Origin: Ferrithrix thermotolerans DSM 19514
GTDB taxonomy: Bacteria > Actinomycetota > Acidimicrobiia > Acidimicrobiales > Acidimicrobiaceae
Assembly (NCBI RefSeq): GCF_900128965.1
Contig: NZ_FQUL01000002.1
Span: forward strand, 1-64,000
Length of the DNA stretch: 64,000 bases
Direction of reading: 5' to 3'
This document shows, piece by piece, positions 10,008 to 18,081 of this stretch (positions are counted from its first letter, which is position 1; every line of letters begins with the position of its first letter). A model generated the notes under the pieces. That model had not been told where the DNA came from and did not search any database. It saw nothing but the letters and a program-made list of their open reading frames with translations. The position numbers and the translations under genes are program-made.

Positions 10008-11732
10008 ATGCTGAGCGGTCGAGTCGATATGAATTCAAAGCCCGCACATCATAAAAAGTCTTCGGCAAGTAACAATAGGGCGGTACTAGCTCTCGCTGCA
10101 GGTGTCATGCTTTTCGGAGTCCTCTTTGGATCTCTAGCTCTTGTAGAGTCGGGGTCCACCAATTCAGCCACAAAGGCACCCACCACTAATTTGCTTGGGC
10201 ACCAAGCTAAAGGGCGTAGCGATCGAAGCATCGCCAAGATTGAAACCTATCTGTCCTCATACGGGGTTGTCTCATCGCAGATCGTCGCTCAAAATCAACT
10301 TCCCGGAACTACTTCATGGCAGCTAGCTAACACAGGTGCACCTGGATACGTCCAAGGATTCGCTGACAAAACGTACGCCAGGATCGGCGAAAAGGTCACT
10401 TTATACATCTCTTCAACAGCCCCCACTTATCAGGTATTCGCCTATCGCATGGGTTATTACCAAGGCAAGGGAGCTCATTTGGTGTGGAGTTCTCCTATGG
10501 AGAAGGGATTTGTCCAGGCCTCCTGCCCCCTGACACCTGTGGTGAATATGGTATCTTGCGACAATTGGACTCCATCTCTCACTGTAGATATCACCAAGAA
10601 CTTCTTTCAAGGTGACTATATTTTCAAGCTGGTTGGTTCTCAAGGCCAGCAGTCCTGGATACCCCTAACGGTTTGGGATCCAGCGTCCAACGCTACCTAC
10701 TTGATAAAGAACGATGTTTTTACATGGCAGGCCTGGAACCCGTACGGTGGTTACGACTTCTATGTAGGTCAAGGGTCGTGTCCCTCGAACCACTACCCCC
10801 TCTGCAGCCGTGCGAGAGTCGTCTCCTTCGACCGGCCCTACGCTTACGGCGGTGGAGCGGCTGACTTCATGGTCAATGAGTATCCTCTCGTCCGATTTAT
10901 GGAGAAACACGGCCTGAACGTCGCATACGCAAACGACCAGACCGTTATCGAACACCCGAACATCCTCGAAAAACACGCAGCCGTTCTATCTCTAGGACAC
11001 GACGAGTGTTGGTCATACAGGGAAAGAGTTGCAGCCACCAACGCTCAAAATCATGGAGTTAACTTCATATTCTTCGGTGCTAGCGCAATGCTTCGCCACG
11101 TTCGACTACAGCCTTCTCCGCTAGGACAAAACCGTGAAGAGGTGGACTACCGCAACTCCTATAAGGATCCCCTGTACGGCAAAGGCAATCCGCTGGAAGT
11201 TACAGGTAACACATGGATGTCGCCGCCTGCGTCTTGGCCTGAAACTGGTTTTGTTGGAGAGTCATACGCTGGTTTTCTGCTAAATGGAGCCACTCCTGCC
11301 CCATTTGTGGTTGCAGACGCTTCGGCTTGGATCTTCAAAGGCACTGGCTTGAAAGATGGATCAGCAATACCAGGGGTGTTACAGTCCGACTTTGACCACT
11401 TCTACACCCCAAACCCTCATCCGAACAATCTTCAGATACTCGGACACTCCCCCATACCGATCAGTCGCGTCGTCACAGATCTGGGAACGCAAAATGGGTA
11501 CGCTTACTCAGATATGACTTACTACACAACGGCAAACTCAAACGCAGGTGTATTTGACTCGGGAACCAACAACTGGATCAACTCCCTAAACTCCTGTGGC
11601 TCGTCGACTGCCAACTGTCCCGCAACTTACACCAGAAAAATAACCGCAAATCTGCTTTGGCTCTTCGGTCAAGGGCCTACGGGCGAACTAGACCCGTCGA
11701 CGGCAAACTTTTCTACCTTCTACCCCTCTTAG
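10008..11732 (+). CDS. Exported N,N-dimethylformamidase beta-subunit-like protein
   Basis: A 574-residue protein with an N-terminal hydrophobic segment at about residues 27-48 (VLALAAGVMLFGVLF), so secreted or membrane-anchored. An N-terminal beta-rich region resembles the domain that precedes the catalytic-like part in this family. From about 210 onward the sequence resembles the N,N-dimethylformamidase beta-subunit/DUF6605 family: TWQAWNPYGGYDFY, VSFDRPYAYGG, LGHDECWSYRER and NFIFFGASAM. The real substrate is not predictable; many actinobacterial members have no known activity. Start ATG 10008 or in-frame ATG 10029 are both possible. It follows the prk terminator, so it is a separate transcription unit. 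Confidence 0.75.
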   Translation: MLSGRVDMNSKPAHHKKSSASNNRAVLALAAGVMLFGVLFGSLALVESGSTNSATKAPTTNLLGHQAKGRSDRSIAKIETYLSSYGVVSSQIVAQNQLPGTTSWQLANTGAPGYVQGFADKTYARIGEKVTLYISSTAPTYQVFAYRMGYYQGKGAHLVWSSPMEKGFVQASCPLTPVVNMVSCDNWTPSLTVDITKNFFQGDYIFKLVGSQGQQSWIPLTVWDPASNATYLIKNDVFTWQAWNPYGGYDFYVGQGSCPSNHYPLCSRARVVSFDRPYAYGGGAADFMVNEYPLVRFMEKHGLNVAYANDQTVIEHPNILEKHAAVLSLGHDECWSYRERVAATNAQNHGVNFIFFGASAMLRHVRLQPSPLGQNREEVDYRNSYKDPLYGKGNPLEVTGNTWMSPPASWPETGFVGESYAGFLLNGATPAPFVVADASAWIFKGTGLKDGSAIPGVLQSDFDHFYTPNPHPNNLQILGHSPIPISRVVTDLGTQNGYAYSDMTYYTTANSNAGVFDSGTNNWINSLNSCGSSTANCPATYTRKITANLLWLFGQGPTGELDPSTANFSTFYPS

Positions 11733-12048
11733 ACGCCCATTTCCAAAGGTCTACATAGACAACTTTGTTAACTCTAACTTGAGAAATAGTCAATATCCAC
11801 CGCACGCTACCTAGGTAATCTACTTATACGAGTCACGATAACCATTCAACACCCAACTACAACGCTTACTCGGGTTGAATTGGGTCACTTTCGGCTTCAA
11901 GATAGGCTCAGAGAACCTCTGCAAGAAGCATATGGACAAGAGGGAGTCCGACTTTATCCGCAACAGGTCACCGAGGATCCCAACTTACGCGCCTCATAAA
12001 GGTACAGCCGAAGATCCCAAAGAACTAGCGCTTTGGATCCCCAAGCAT
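11733..12048. other. Convergent intergenic stretch, nothing recognised
   Basis: Lies between the plus-strand exported protein and the minus-strand sigma factor. A plus-strand open frame starting at 11875 runs into the sigma gene but has no protein-like character. No clear hairpin-plus-T terminator was found. Confidence 0.5.
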
Positions 12049-12834
12049 CTATCCGCCAATGGAGAGCTTTGCCAAAACTCTATCACGGATCTCGCTCGGC
12101 ACGTCATCATCGCCCTCACAGAGGTCGCCCAAGACTCTTCTAAGCCCCACCAAAGATCTGTAAAGCGGGGGACAAGTTGTACAACTACTCAAGTGTTGTT
12201 CCAAAGCGTTCCTTTGTCGCTGAGCAAGGGAGTCGTCTAAGTAGTCAGAGATCATCTGCCTACTCTCCCAACAACTAAGACTCCCGGTATCGGTAGACAA
12301 CTTCGAAACATCTACACTCTTTAGTGCCGTTAGGAGCATCATCCTTCCCCTAAGGATTCGCTGCTTTATCGTCGACAAGGAGGCGCCACAAAGCTGAGAT
12401 ATCTCCCTGGCTGATAGACCCTCTGCGTCATGGAGGATTATTGCCGCTCGATAGTTATAGGGGAGGCGCCTTAAGGCTTCTCTAACCTTCATCTGTGTCT
12501 CTTTCCGAATCAGATCGGCCTCAATGTCAACGCTGTACTCCGAGTTCATCCACTTACCTACAACTTCATCAACACTTAGCTCCTTTGAGTCTGAGCGCAC
12601 CTTATCCACTGCGATGTGATAAAGGATCGAATGAAGCCAGGTTGCCAAAGAAGACTCTTGACGGAACTGGTCCCGTTTTTCCAAGGACCGAACAACCGTC
12701 TCCATGACCAAATCCTCCGCATCGGAGGAGTTACCTGTTAGAGTTACTGCATATCTCAGCAGACCGTCGATGGTATCCCCAAGTTGTGAGCCAAATACGT
12801 CCAAAGGCGACACGCCGGCCCCTTGAGACACCAT
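12049..12834 (-). CDS. ECF sigma factor with C-terminal anti-sigma-type zinc motif
   Basis: Sigma-70 family factor of 261 residues. Region 2 is visible (TGNSSDAEDLVMETVV, LATWLHSILYHIAVDKVRS), as is region 4 with its helix-turn-helix (LPYNYRAAIILHDAEGLSAREI, GASLSTIKQRILRGR). Beyond region 4, about 75 residues carry MISDYLDDSL and an H-x3-C-x2-C motif at about H214, C218 and C221. This is the pattern of zf-HC2/ZAS anti-sigma domains. No transmembrane helix and no separate anti-sigma gene are next to it. ATG 12834 is preferred over the upstream in-frame start because GGAGGAA precedes it. The fused domain could hold the factor inactive until a redox or metal signal, by inference. Confidence 0.88.
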   Translation of the reverse strand: MVSQGAGVSPLDVFGSQLGDTIDGLLRYAVTLTGNSSDAEDLVMETVVRSLEKRDQFRQESSLATWLHSILYHIAVDKVRSDSKELSVDEVVGKWMNSEYSVDIEADLIRKETQMKVREALRRLPYNYRAAIILHDAEGLSAREISQLCGASLSTIKQRILRGRMMLLTALKSVDVSKLSTDTGSLSCWESRQMISDYLDDSLAQRQRNALEQHLSSCTTCPPLYRSLVGLRRVLGDLCEGDDDVPSEIRDRVLAKLSIGG

Positions 12835-12890
12835 AGAAACTTCCTCCCTTCTACCGCAGTCGCCCACACGGACGGAACATATGACTATAT

Positions 12891-12927
12891 CCCCTTCACT
12901 TAGTTATAGCGAACTTCGATGAAGGGG
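12891..12927. promoter_or_regulatory. Inverted repeat upstream of the sigma gene
   Basis: CCCCTTCA at 12891-12898 and TGAAGGGG at 12920-12927 form an 8-bp inverted repeat. It surrounds a possible minus-strand -10 (TATAAC) for the sigma gene. It could be an operator or a stem-loop; no T tract follows. Confidence 0.4.
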
Positions 12928-12949
12928 TAAGGTCCCGCGGTAATAGTAG

Positions 12950-13177
12950 CTACTTTGCCCTTACAGATTCTCTGCTAACCGACTTTGTGGTATCGATGTG
13001 AAGCAAAGTGTAAAGAGGGCAGTAGCCACTAGCTCCCGTCACAACGAGCACAGCCGTCACAGCCAGCGCCACATAACTCCAGATACTTCCGAATCCGACG
13101 ATAGCTGCCACCACAACCAAGAAAGCCGCCAAAGCGAAGCGGATATTGCGATCTGTCTTGCCTACTGTCTTTTTCAT
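12950..13177 (-). CDS. Small DUF2892 (YgaP-like) membrane protein
   Basis: Protein of 75 residues with two transmembrane helices (about 15-33 and 36-52), separated by a short glycine-containing turn. It has the family's GYCPLYTLL ending motif after a short basic start (KKTVGKTDRNIR). DUF2892 domains are also the membrane part of rhodanese YgaP, but no rhodanese is present here. The ATG at 13177 is chosen over an upstream in-frame start because AAAAGGAGTA precedes it. Function unknown; it is transcribed toward the sigma factor gene, with an inverted repeat between them. Confidence 0.8.
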   Translation of the reverse strand: MKKTVGKTDRNIRFALAAFLVVVAAIVGFGSIWSYVALAVTAVLVVTGASGYCPLYTLLHIDTTKSVSRESVRAK

Positions 13178-13528
13178 TTCTACTCCTTTTCCTAACTCTT
13201 TACCACATAGACGGAAAAGCGATGGTAAAAGATACAAAGTCAGTCACATTTGTTGTCTCATCAGCAAACAACTCGTCTATCCCTTATCGTCACCTAATGT
13301 TGCGACGCAGATCTCAGGGTTGATAAGGTACAGTTGGTGAGGTTAGGACAGCTTTAACATGCAGCCAGACATGACACCAGCCCTTTAGCCGTGTCTCAAC
13401 CGCCAACTCTTATGAGTTGTATTGGGATCTTGCATCGCCAGTCGATGTACTTGAGTTGGTAGCGACGTAAAGCTATGCCTAGTCAGATTCGAGATCTTCG
13501 GAGCTAACTCTTAGAAGACACTGCTCGA
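13178..13528. other. Intergenic stretch, nothing recognised
   Basis: Between the VIT-family transporter and the DUF2892 gene, both on the minus strand. It should hold the DUF2892 promoter, but no consensus pair was found. Confidence 0.45.
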
Positions 13529-14257
13529 CTATAGCTGACCTCCACCGACGAGGTAGCCCACCAGATAGGTCAATGCACTTGCGAGGGCAGAGAGACCTAG
13601 CTGCCTAAGCGCTGAGACTGCATAGGAACGGCCGGTAAAGTACGCCAGTGCCGCACCCACTACTAAAGAGGCGACCGCCGTCATGAGGATCGAAACCGTT
13701 ACCGCCGTTGCGCTGCTGAAGAAGAGCCAAGCCACCAAAGGCACGAAGGCTCCAACTGCAAAGGAAGCAAACGAAGACAACGCTGCCTGCCACGGAGATC
13801 CCAAGGAGCCCGTACCCACCCCTAGTTCCTCCATGGCATGAACCTCTAAAGCAGTTCTTGGCTGAGCCATGAGAGCCTTCGCCACCTCCATCGCTAGTTC
13901 CTTAGACAAGCCTCTTCTTTCATAGAGGTTTGCTAACTCCTTGGTCTCCCCGGCAGGATCACGCCGAATCTCCTCTTCCTCAACTGCGATCTCTCTACTT
14001 ATAAGCTCACCCTGCGCTTTCATGGATATATACTCGCCGATAGCCATCGAACAGGCTCCTGCCATCAGTCCTGCAAAACCCGCCAGCCTCACTGCCGCTG
14101 CTGACGGATGAGCCCCAGCAACTCCCAAAATCAAAGACACGTTAGTAACCAGACCATCAGAGATGCCAAAGACGGCCGCTCTTTGAGCACCGCCTGTTAC
14201 ATCGCGATGACCACCGTGTATATCTACCTCATGTTCATCTGCGGACTCTGCCTTCAT
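13529..14257 (-). CDS. VIT1/CCC1-family iron/manganese transporter
   Basis: Membrane protein of 242 residues with the VIT family signature AVFGISDGLVTNVSLILGVAG in the first helix and a second helix ending AIGEYISMKAQ. A charged Glu-rich cytosolic segment follows (REIAVEEEEIRRDP), the metal-binding region in this family. Three more helices lie at about 150-240, for five in total. Family members move Fe(II) or Mn(II) out of the cytosol or into stores. ATG 14257 is preferred because GAGGGAG lies just upstream; the frame extends to 14311. For an organism facing high ferrous iron it would be a detoxification route, by inference. Confidence 0.88.
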   Translation of the reverse strand: MKAESADEHEVDIHGGHRDVTGGAQRAAVFGISDGLVTNVSLILGVAGAHPSAAAVRLAGFAGLMAGACSMAIGEYISMKAQGELISREIAVEEEEIRRDPAGETKELANLYERRGLSKELAMEVAKALMAQPRTALEVHAMEELGVGTGSLGSPWQAALSSFASFAVGAFVPLVAWLFFSSATAVTVSILMTAVASLVVGAALAYFTGRSYAVSALRQLGLSALASALTYLVGYLVGGGQL

Positions 14258-14767
14258 GGCTCCCTCTCTTTCCCCGATTCGTTGTGTTTCCCACCCTTGT
14301 ATGTATGTCAATGCGACCTATGACCCTCATACAGAGCCGATGACCGTAGCATGCCATAGGAAACCTCGTTTAATAAATCCTTGCGTAGTACCTAAGAGCG
14401 CTCATAAAATCATGTGTCCTCACGCATAGCATGAAGAAAAGGTCGTAACCTTCGCCGCATCCCTGCACGATGTTTAAAGCTTACTAAGACAACACGTCAT
14501 GGTGGCCAAGATGAATTAAACTTCAAACAAAATTTACTTTCTTGTAGGCCATAAGAGGGGTTTTCGACCTCGATCCATCTCCTCATCAAGGCATACCCGT
14601 TGGAAGCTGCCACAAAGCAGGTGGACCAAGATAGGGAGGTCTATCTTCAAAGGTCGCATCCAATAGTCTCGGTAATGGGCCTTAGATGTTTCCAAAGTTG
14701 AATCTATATACTTCAAGGTGTGCAACTCACCCCAACTATGAGACATCGGAACTTGAGAAAACATGAG
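14258..14767. other. Divergent intergenic stretch, nothing recognised
   Basis: About 510 nt between the divergent VIT transporter and lipoprotein genes, so promoters for both should be here. A 76-codon minus-strand frame at 14534-14764 shows no recognisable features and overlaps the lipoprotein start region; I do not call it. Confidence 0.45.
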
Positions 14768-15424
14768 ATGTTGCAGAGATCTTGCCTCATGGTTTTCGCT
14801 CTAGTTCTTGCGGGATGCGGTATCAATAAAACCGTTTCAACATCAACTTCTTCAACCTCTACAACTTTGGTAGGACAGGTAGCAAACCCCTTCACGGTTG
14901 CAAACTACCTGAGGCTAACAGGATGGGCGAACTACTCCTTTATCTCAACATCGGGTGCTAACACAACCACGCCCAACAAAGTGATTGGTGAGGTGTATGA
15001 CCCGTCAAACTTCAGGGTTTATATCAGCTCTACCGGTGTAACCACTATTGCTGCCAGTGGTACAGCCTTCGACGTGGTTCACAACAGGGTTACCGAGATC
15101 AAGCTTCCAAAGTACTATCTAAACCAGATGGGAGTCGGCGCAGCTGCATCGTTGTTTGTCAACGGTCTTCGTTCTGTCGGTGAGTACTTGCAGCGTGATG
15201 GTTCGTGTACGGTCTTAGGTCGCGTCGGAGATCTATATCTAGAGGGCAACATGCTAGCTAAGGTCTCTCTTACCACCCGGGCGTGCATCGACAAAGAAAC
15301 TGGGGCTCTGTTGTCGCTAGAACAAGGGCTAGGCGGGGTGTCGTCGCCACAGTCCCAGACGTATCGATTTGAAGTAACCAGCATCGGGGAAACAAGCCCA
15401 ATAACCCCCCCAAAAAATCTCTAA
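14768..15424 (+). CDS. Putative lipoprotein
   Basis: Exported protein of about 218 residues with a lipobox: a short N-region, a hydrophobic stretch (CLMVFALVLAG) and LAGC with the lipidated cysteine at about C17. A Ser/Thr-rich linker follows (SVSTSTSSTSTTLVG type). The body looks beta-rich with a TYRFEVTSIGE end. It may belong to the LppX/LprG-like group of actinobacterial lipoproteins by general look, but I do not recognise a specific family. The frame is open from 14720; ATG 14768 is chosen because it gives a normal lipoprotein signal length. Confidence 0.7.
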   Translation: MLQRSCLMVFALVLAGCGINKTVSTSTSSTSTTLVGQVANPFTVANYLRLTGWANYSFISTSGANTTTPNKVIGEVYDPSNFRVYISSTGVTTIAASGTAFDVVHNRVTEIKLPKYYLNQMGVGAAASLFVNGLRSVGEYLQRDGSCTVLGRVGDLYLEGNMLAKVSLTTRACIDKETGALLSLEQGLGGVSSPQSQTYRFEVTSIGETSPITPPKNL

Positions 15425-15561
15425 CAGAGATCTATACCCACAGATCTCACATCGTTGCGTCAGCTAGCTGACAGCCAAAGCAAGATTTTTTGATATTTAC
15501 GCCCTATGGATATTCCCAGCTCAGGTACTTAGTCCGTTGCATAATTAGGACAACCAAATCC

Positions 15562-15575
15562 TTTGCGAGCGCAAA
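15562..15575. promoter_or_regulatory. Short palindrome upstream of the NlpC/P60 gene
   Basis: TTTGCG-AG-CGCAAA, two perfect 6-nt arms, lies about 80 nt before the hydrolase start. A second imperfect inverted repeat lies at about 15599-15619. These may be protein-binding sites; identity unknown. Confidence 0.35.
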
Positions 15576-15655
15576 TCTCCCAAAACACCTGCTATGGTGG
15601 TTTCGATGTGCGTCGAACCGGATGACCCGATCAGTCGAGAACAGGTGGACAGCAG

Positions 15656-16768
15656 ATGAAAAAGACGATAAAGGTGCTTGCACCGGCGCTAGTCGCTATT
15701 GCTCCCTTTGTGCAGCAAGCTTCCTCAGCCCCTAGCGCTCAGGCGCAAAGCATCTCTTCGTTGCAGGCGGAAGCATCAAATATTGCCAGCCAAATTGCTC
15801 AGCTCAACAACGAGGTCGCCGTATACGCCGAAAAGTATGACTACGCCCAGAGTCAGCTGCAGCAGATTAACGGCGATATCTCACAGGTAAAAGGGCAGAT
15901 CATCTCCGAGCAAGCCAGAGTGAAGGCGATAAAGCAACAACTCTCCCAAGAGGCTATTGATAGCTATATGAACATGGGTGGTGCGTCTACTGTGATGACA
16001 GTGCTACAAGGCACTGAAACGCAGGCGACGCTCTCGCAGTCGTTCCTGTCCACTGTATCTATGAATCAGCAGGACTTGGTTACCAGCTACCAGCAGGCCA
16101 CGGCGCAACTTGCTCTCGAGCAGGCCAAGCTGGCATCTGAGCAATCTCAGGCACAAGTCGAGCTAAACCAGGTTCAAAGTGCGGCTCAACAGGCGCAAAG
16201 TGCAACTACTCAAGACCAATCTCTCCTGGCCAGCATCAAAGGCCAGATCGCTACCTTGGTGCAACAGCAGCTGCAAGCGCAACAAGCTGCTAAGGAGAAG
16301 GCTGCACAGGCAGCCCTTGCACAACAACAGGCTCAGACTCCGCCACAAAATAGCACACCTGCGGCCACCCAGCCCAACTACAGTGCATCTTCTACAAGCG
16401 GATCAATATCACAAGCGATGCAGATTGCCGTCAATGCAGCTCTCAGCATGCAGGGAAAACCGTATGTATGGGGAGGCGCAAGCCCATCGACAGGCTTTGA
16501 CTGTTCTGGATTAGTTATGTGGGCGTATGCACAGGCGGGAATATCGCTTCCGCATAACGCAGCGATGCAGTACGAGGCGACTCAAAGAATAAGTTACTCT
16601 CAGCTACAACCGGGCGATCTCATTTTCTTCGGTATGTTGCCTTACCATGTCGCCATCTACATTGGCGGGGGCATGGAGGTCGTAGCTGACGATCCCCAGT
16701 GGCCAATCCACGTGGTACCCATTAGCTTTGACGGGACACCTTCGGCCTTCGGGCAGGTAACAGGGTAG
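15656..16768 (+). CDS. Secreted NlpC/P60 peptidoglycan hydrolase with coiled coil
   Basis: Cell-wall endopeptidase of 370 residues. A signal peptide at about 1-30 ends near SSAPSAQAQ. A long Gln/Ala-rich coiled coil follows at about 33-225, then a Pro/Gln/Thr linker. The catalytic domain is at about 255-365, with Cys near 283 (FDCSGLVMWAY), His near 331 (PYHVAIYIG) and the typical GKPYVWGGASP entry. The layout matches RipA/PcsB-like hydrolases, in which the coiled coil keeps the enzyme inactive until FtsEX-type partners engage. No partner genes are adjacent. Confidence 0.93.
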   Translation: MKKTIKVLAPALVAIAPFVQQASSAPSAQAQSISSLQAEASNIASQIAQLNNEVAVYAEKYDYAQSQLQQINGDISQVKGQIISEQARVKAIKQQLSQEAIDSYMNMGGASTVMTVLQGTETQATLSQSFLSTVSMNQQDLVTSYQQATAQLALEQAKLASEQSQAQVELNQVQSAAQQAQSATTQDQSLLASIKGQIATLVQQQLQAQQAAKEKAAQAALAQQQAQTPPQNSTPAATQPNYSASSTSGSISQAMQIAVNAALSMQGKPYVWGGASPSTGFDCSGLVMWAYAQAGISLPHNAAMQYEATQRISYSQLQPGDLIFFGMLPYHVAIYIGGGMEVVADDPQWPIHVVPISFDGTPSAFGQVTG

Positions 16769-16962
16769 CAACGACCAACTACCTAATGACAGGATCTGCC
16801 TTGTAAGGTACTTGCACGGAGCTGTAGCGATGAGAGATTCGACGCATCACCCACACCCACCTTTAGAACAGGATCTCTGATCATAAAGATGGCGGTCAGG
16901 GCTCTGAAACAAGTATGGCACCCAAAAATACACTAGACAAACTTGGATCACTTCAACTATCT

Positions 16963-16991
16963 TTGGGTCAGGCGCTGTAGGACGCTACCCT
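16963..16991 (+). promoter_or_regulatory. Putative promoter of the phosphotransferase gene
   Basis: TTGGGT at 16963-16968 and TACCCT at 16986-16991 with a 17-nt spacer. The start codon is at 17020, giving a short leader. Confidence 0.45.
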
Positions 16992-17019
16992 AGTCAATAA
17001 ACACGGTAGGTTAGTACAC

Positions 17020-18033
17020 GTGATCTCTGCTTCTACAGACGAGGACTGGGAGCTGGCTAACGAGGCTCTCAAGAACTACGACACCCCACCAAGCGCTAAA
17101 GTTGAGTTACTAAACGTCTCCGAGAACAAGACCTACAAGATCTCCTTCGATAACGAGCCGAAGTTCGTAATCAGGTTACACAGAGAAGGGTATCACTCTA
17201 GAGCTGAGATACAATCTGAACTCACATGGATTCAGTCGATCCATGGATCGAACACGGTGTCTGTACCTTTACCTATCTTGAATCGCAAGGACGAGTTGAT
17301 CACTACGATCCAAACCCCCTCTTCAAATCACCGTCGCTTTGCAGTAGCCTTCAACTTCGTAGAAGGAGTAGAGCTCGAGGAGGACGACTCGGCAGATCAC
17401 TTTGAGACTCTCGGATCGATAGCAGCCCAACTTCACAACCAAGTTATAGCGTGGGAACCACCGAGAGGCTTTCGTAGATTCTCGTGGAGACTGAAAGACG
17501 CCTTTGGAGCAAACCCGAGATGGGGCGCTTGGTCCAAAGGTGTGGACAAAGAAAAGTACCCTTACCTCAAAGAGGCCGTAGATAACGTGAGCAGAGATCT
17601 CCATCGATACGGAGTCTCCTCAAAGGTATTTGGACTCGTTCACGCAGATATGCGTCTATCAAATGTGATATGGGTCAAAGAGAGCTACTCGCCTACCCTC
17701 ATCGACTTTGACGACTGCGGTTACAGCTGGTACCTCTACGACTTAGCCACTGCTATAAGTTTTTTCGAACACAAAGACATCGTGCCAGAACTTATAGGAC
17801 GATGGATCGTTGGGTACGAACGCATCAGAAAGCTTGACAACGCTGATAAAGAGGCGATCTGGCCACTTGTTTTATTTCGACGTTTCCTATTGCTTGGATG
17901 GATGCAAACTCATCCTGAGGTAGAGATCTGCAAGCGACTTCAAGGAGAATATTTGGACGGAACGCTGCATCTTGCTATCCGCTACCTCGAGCACAAGCTT
18001 CCAAGTTTTTCTCGCTCGGTACGATATCCATGA
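17020..18033 (+). CDS. APH-family phosphotransferase / small-molecule kinase
   Basis: Protein-kinase-like phosphotransferase of 337 residues. The catalytic loop HADMRLSN is at about 208-215 with the base D210, and the metal-binding IDFDD at about 228-232. The N-terminal lobe has an IRLH strand with the likely nucleotide-binding region. Family members phosphorylate aminoglycosides, choline, homoserine, fructosamine and similar hydroxyl compounds; the substrate cannot be assigned here. The context of a GntR regulator, permeases and amine-catabolism genes favours a small metabolite over an antibiotic. The start is GTG 17020, with a weak AGGTTAG upstream. Confidence 0.85.
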   Translation: MISASTDEDWELANEALKNYDTPPSAKVELLNVSENKTYKISFDNEPKFVIRLHREGYHSRAEIQSELTWIQSIHGSNTVSVPLPILNRKDELITTIQTPSSNHRRFAVAFNFVEGVELEEDDSADHFETLGSIAAQLHNQVIAWEPPRGFRRFSWRLKDAFGANPRWGAWSKGVDKEKYPYLKEAVDNVSRDLHRYGVSSKVFGLVHADMRLSNVIWVKESYSPTLIDFDDCGYSWYLYDLATAISFFEHKDIVPELIGRWIVGYERIRKLDNADKEAIWPLVLFRRFLLLGWMQTHPEVEICKRLQGEYLDGTLHLAIRYLEHKLPSFSRSVRYP

Positions 18034-18047
18034 TGTTGCACCTGAAT

Positions 18048-18076
18048 TTGTAACACCGATTGTGTACGATTAATAC
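18048..18076 (+). promoter_or_regulatory. Promoter giving a leaderless GntR transcript
   Basis: TTGTAA at 18048-18053 and TAATAC at 18071-18076 with an exact 17-nt spacer. The ATG at 18082 lies where transcription should begin, so the mRNA would have essentially no 5' leader and no Shine-Dalgarno. Confidence 0.65.
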
Positions 18077-18081
18077 TGTAG

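Noticed and set aside
11875-12240. 121-codon plus-strand open frame
   Set aside because: Mostly antisense to the sigma factor gene, no protein features, no ribosome site.
14534-14764. 76-codon minus-strand frame in the VIT-lipoprotein gap
   Set aside because: No recognisable motif, no ribosome site, overlaps the lipoprotein start region.
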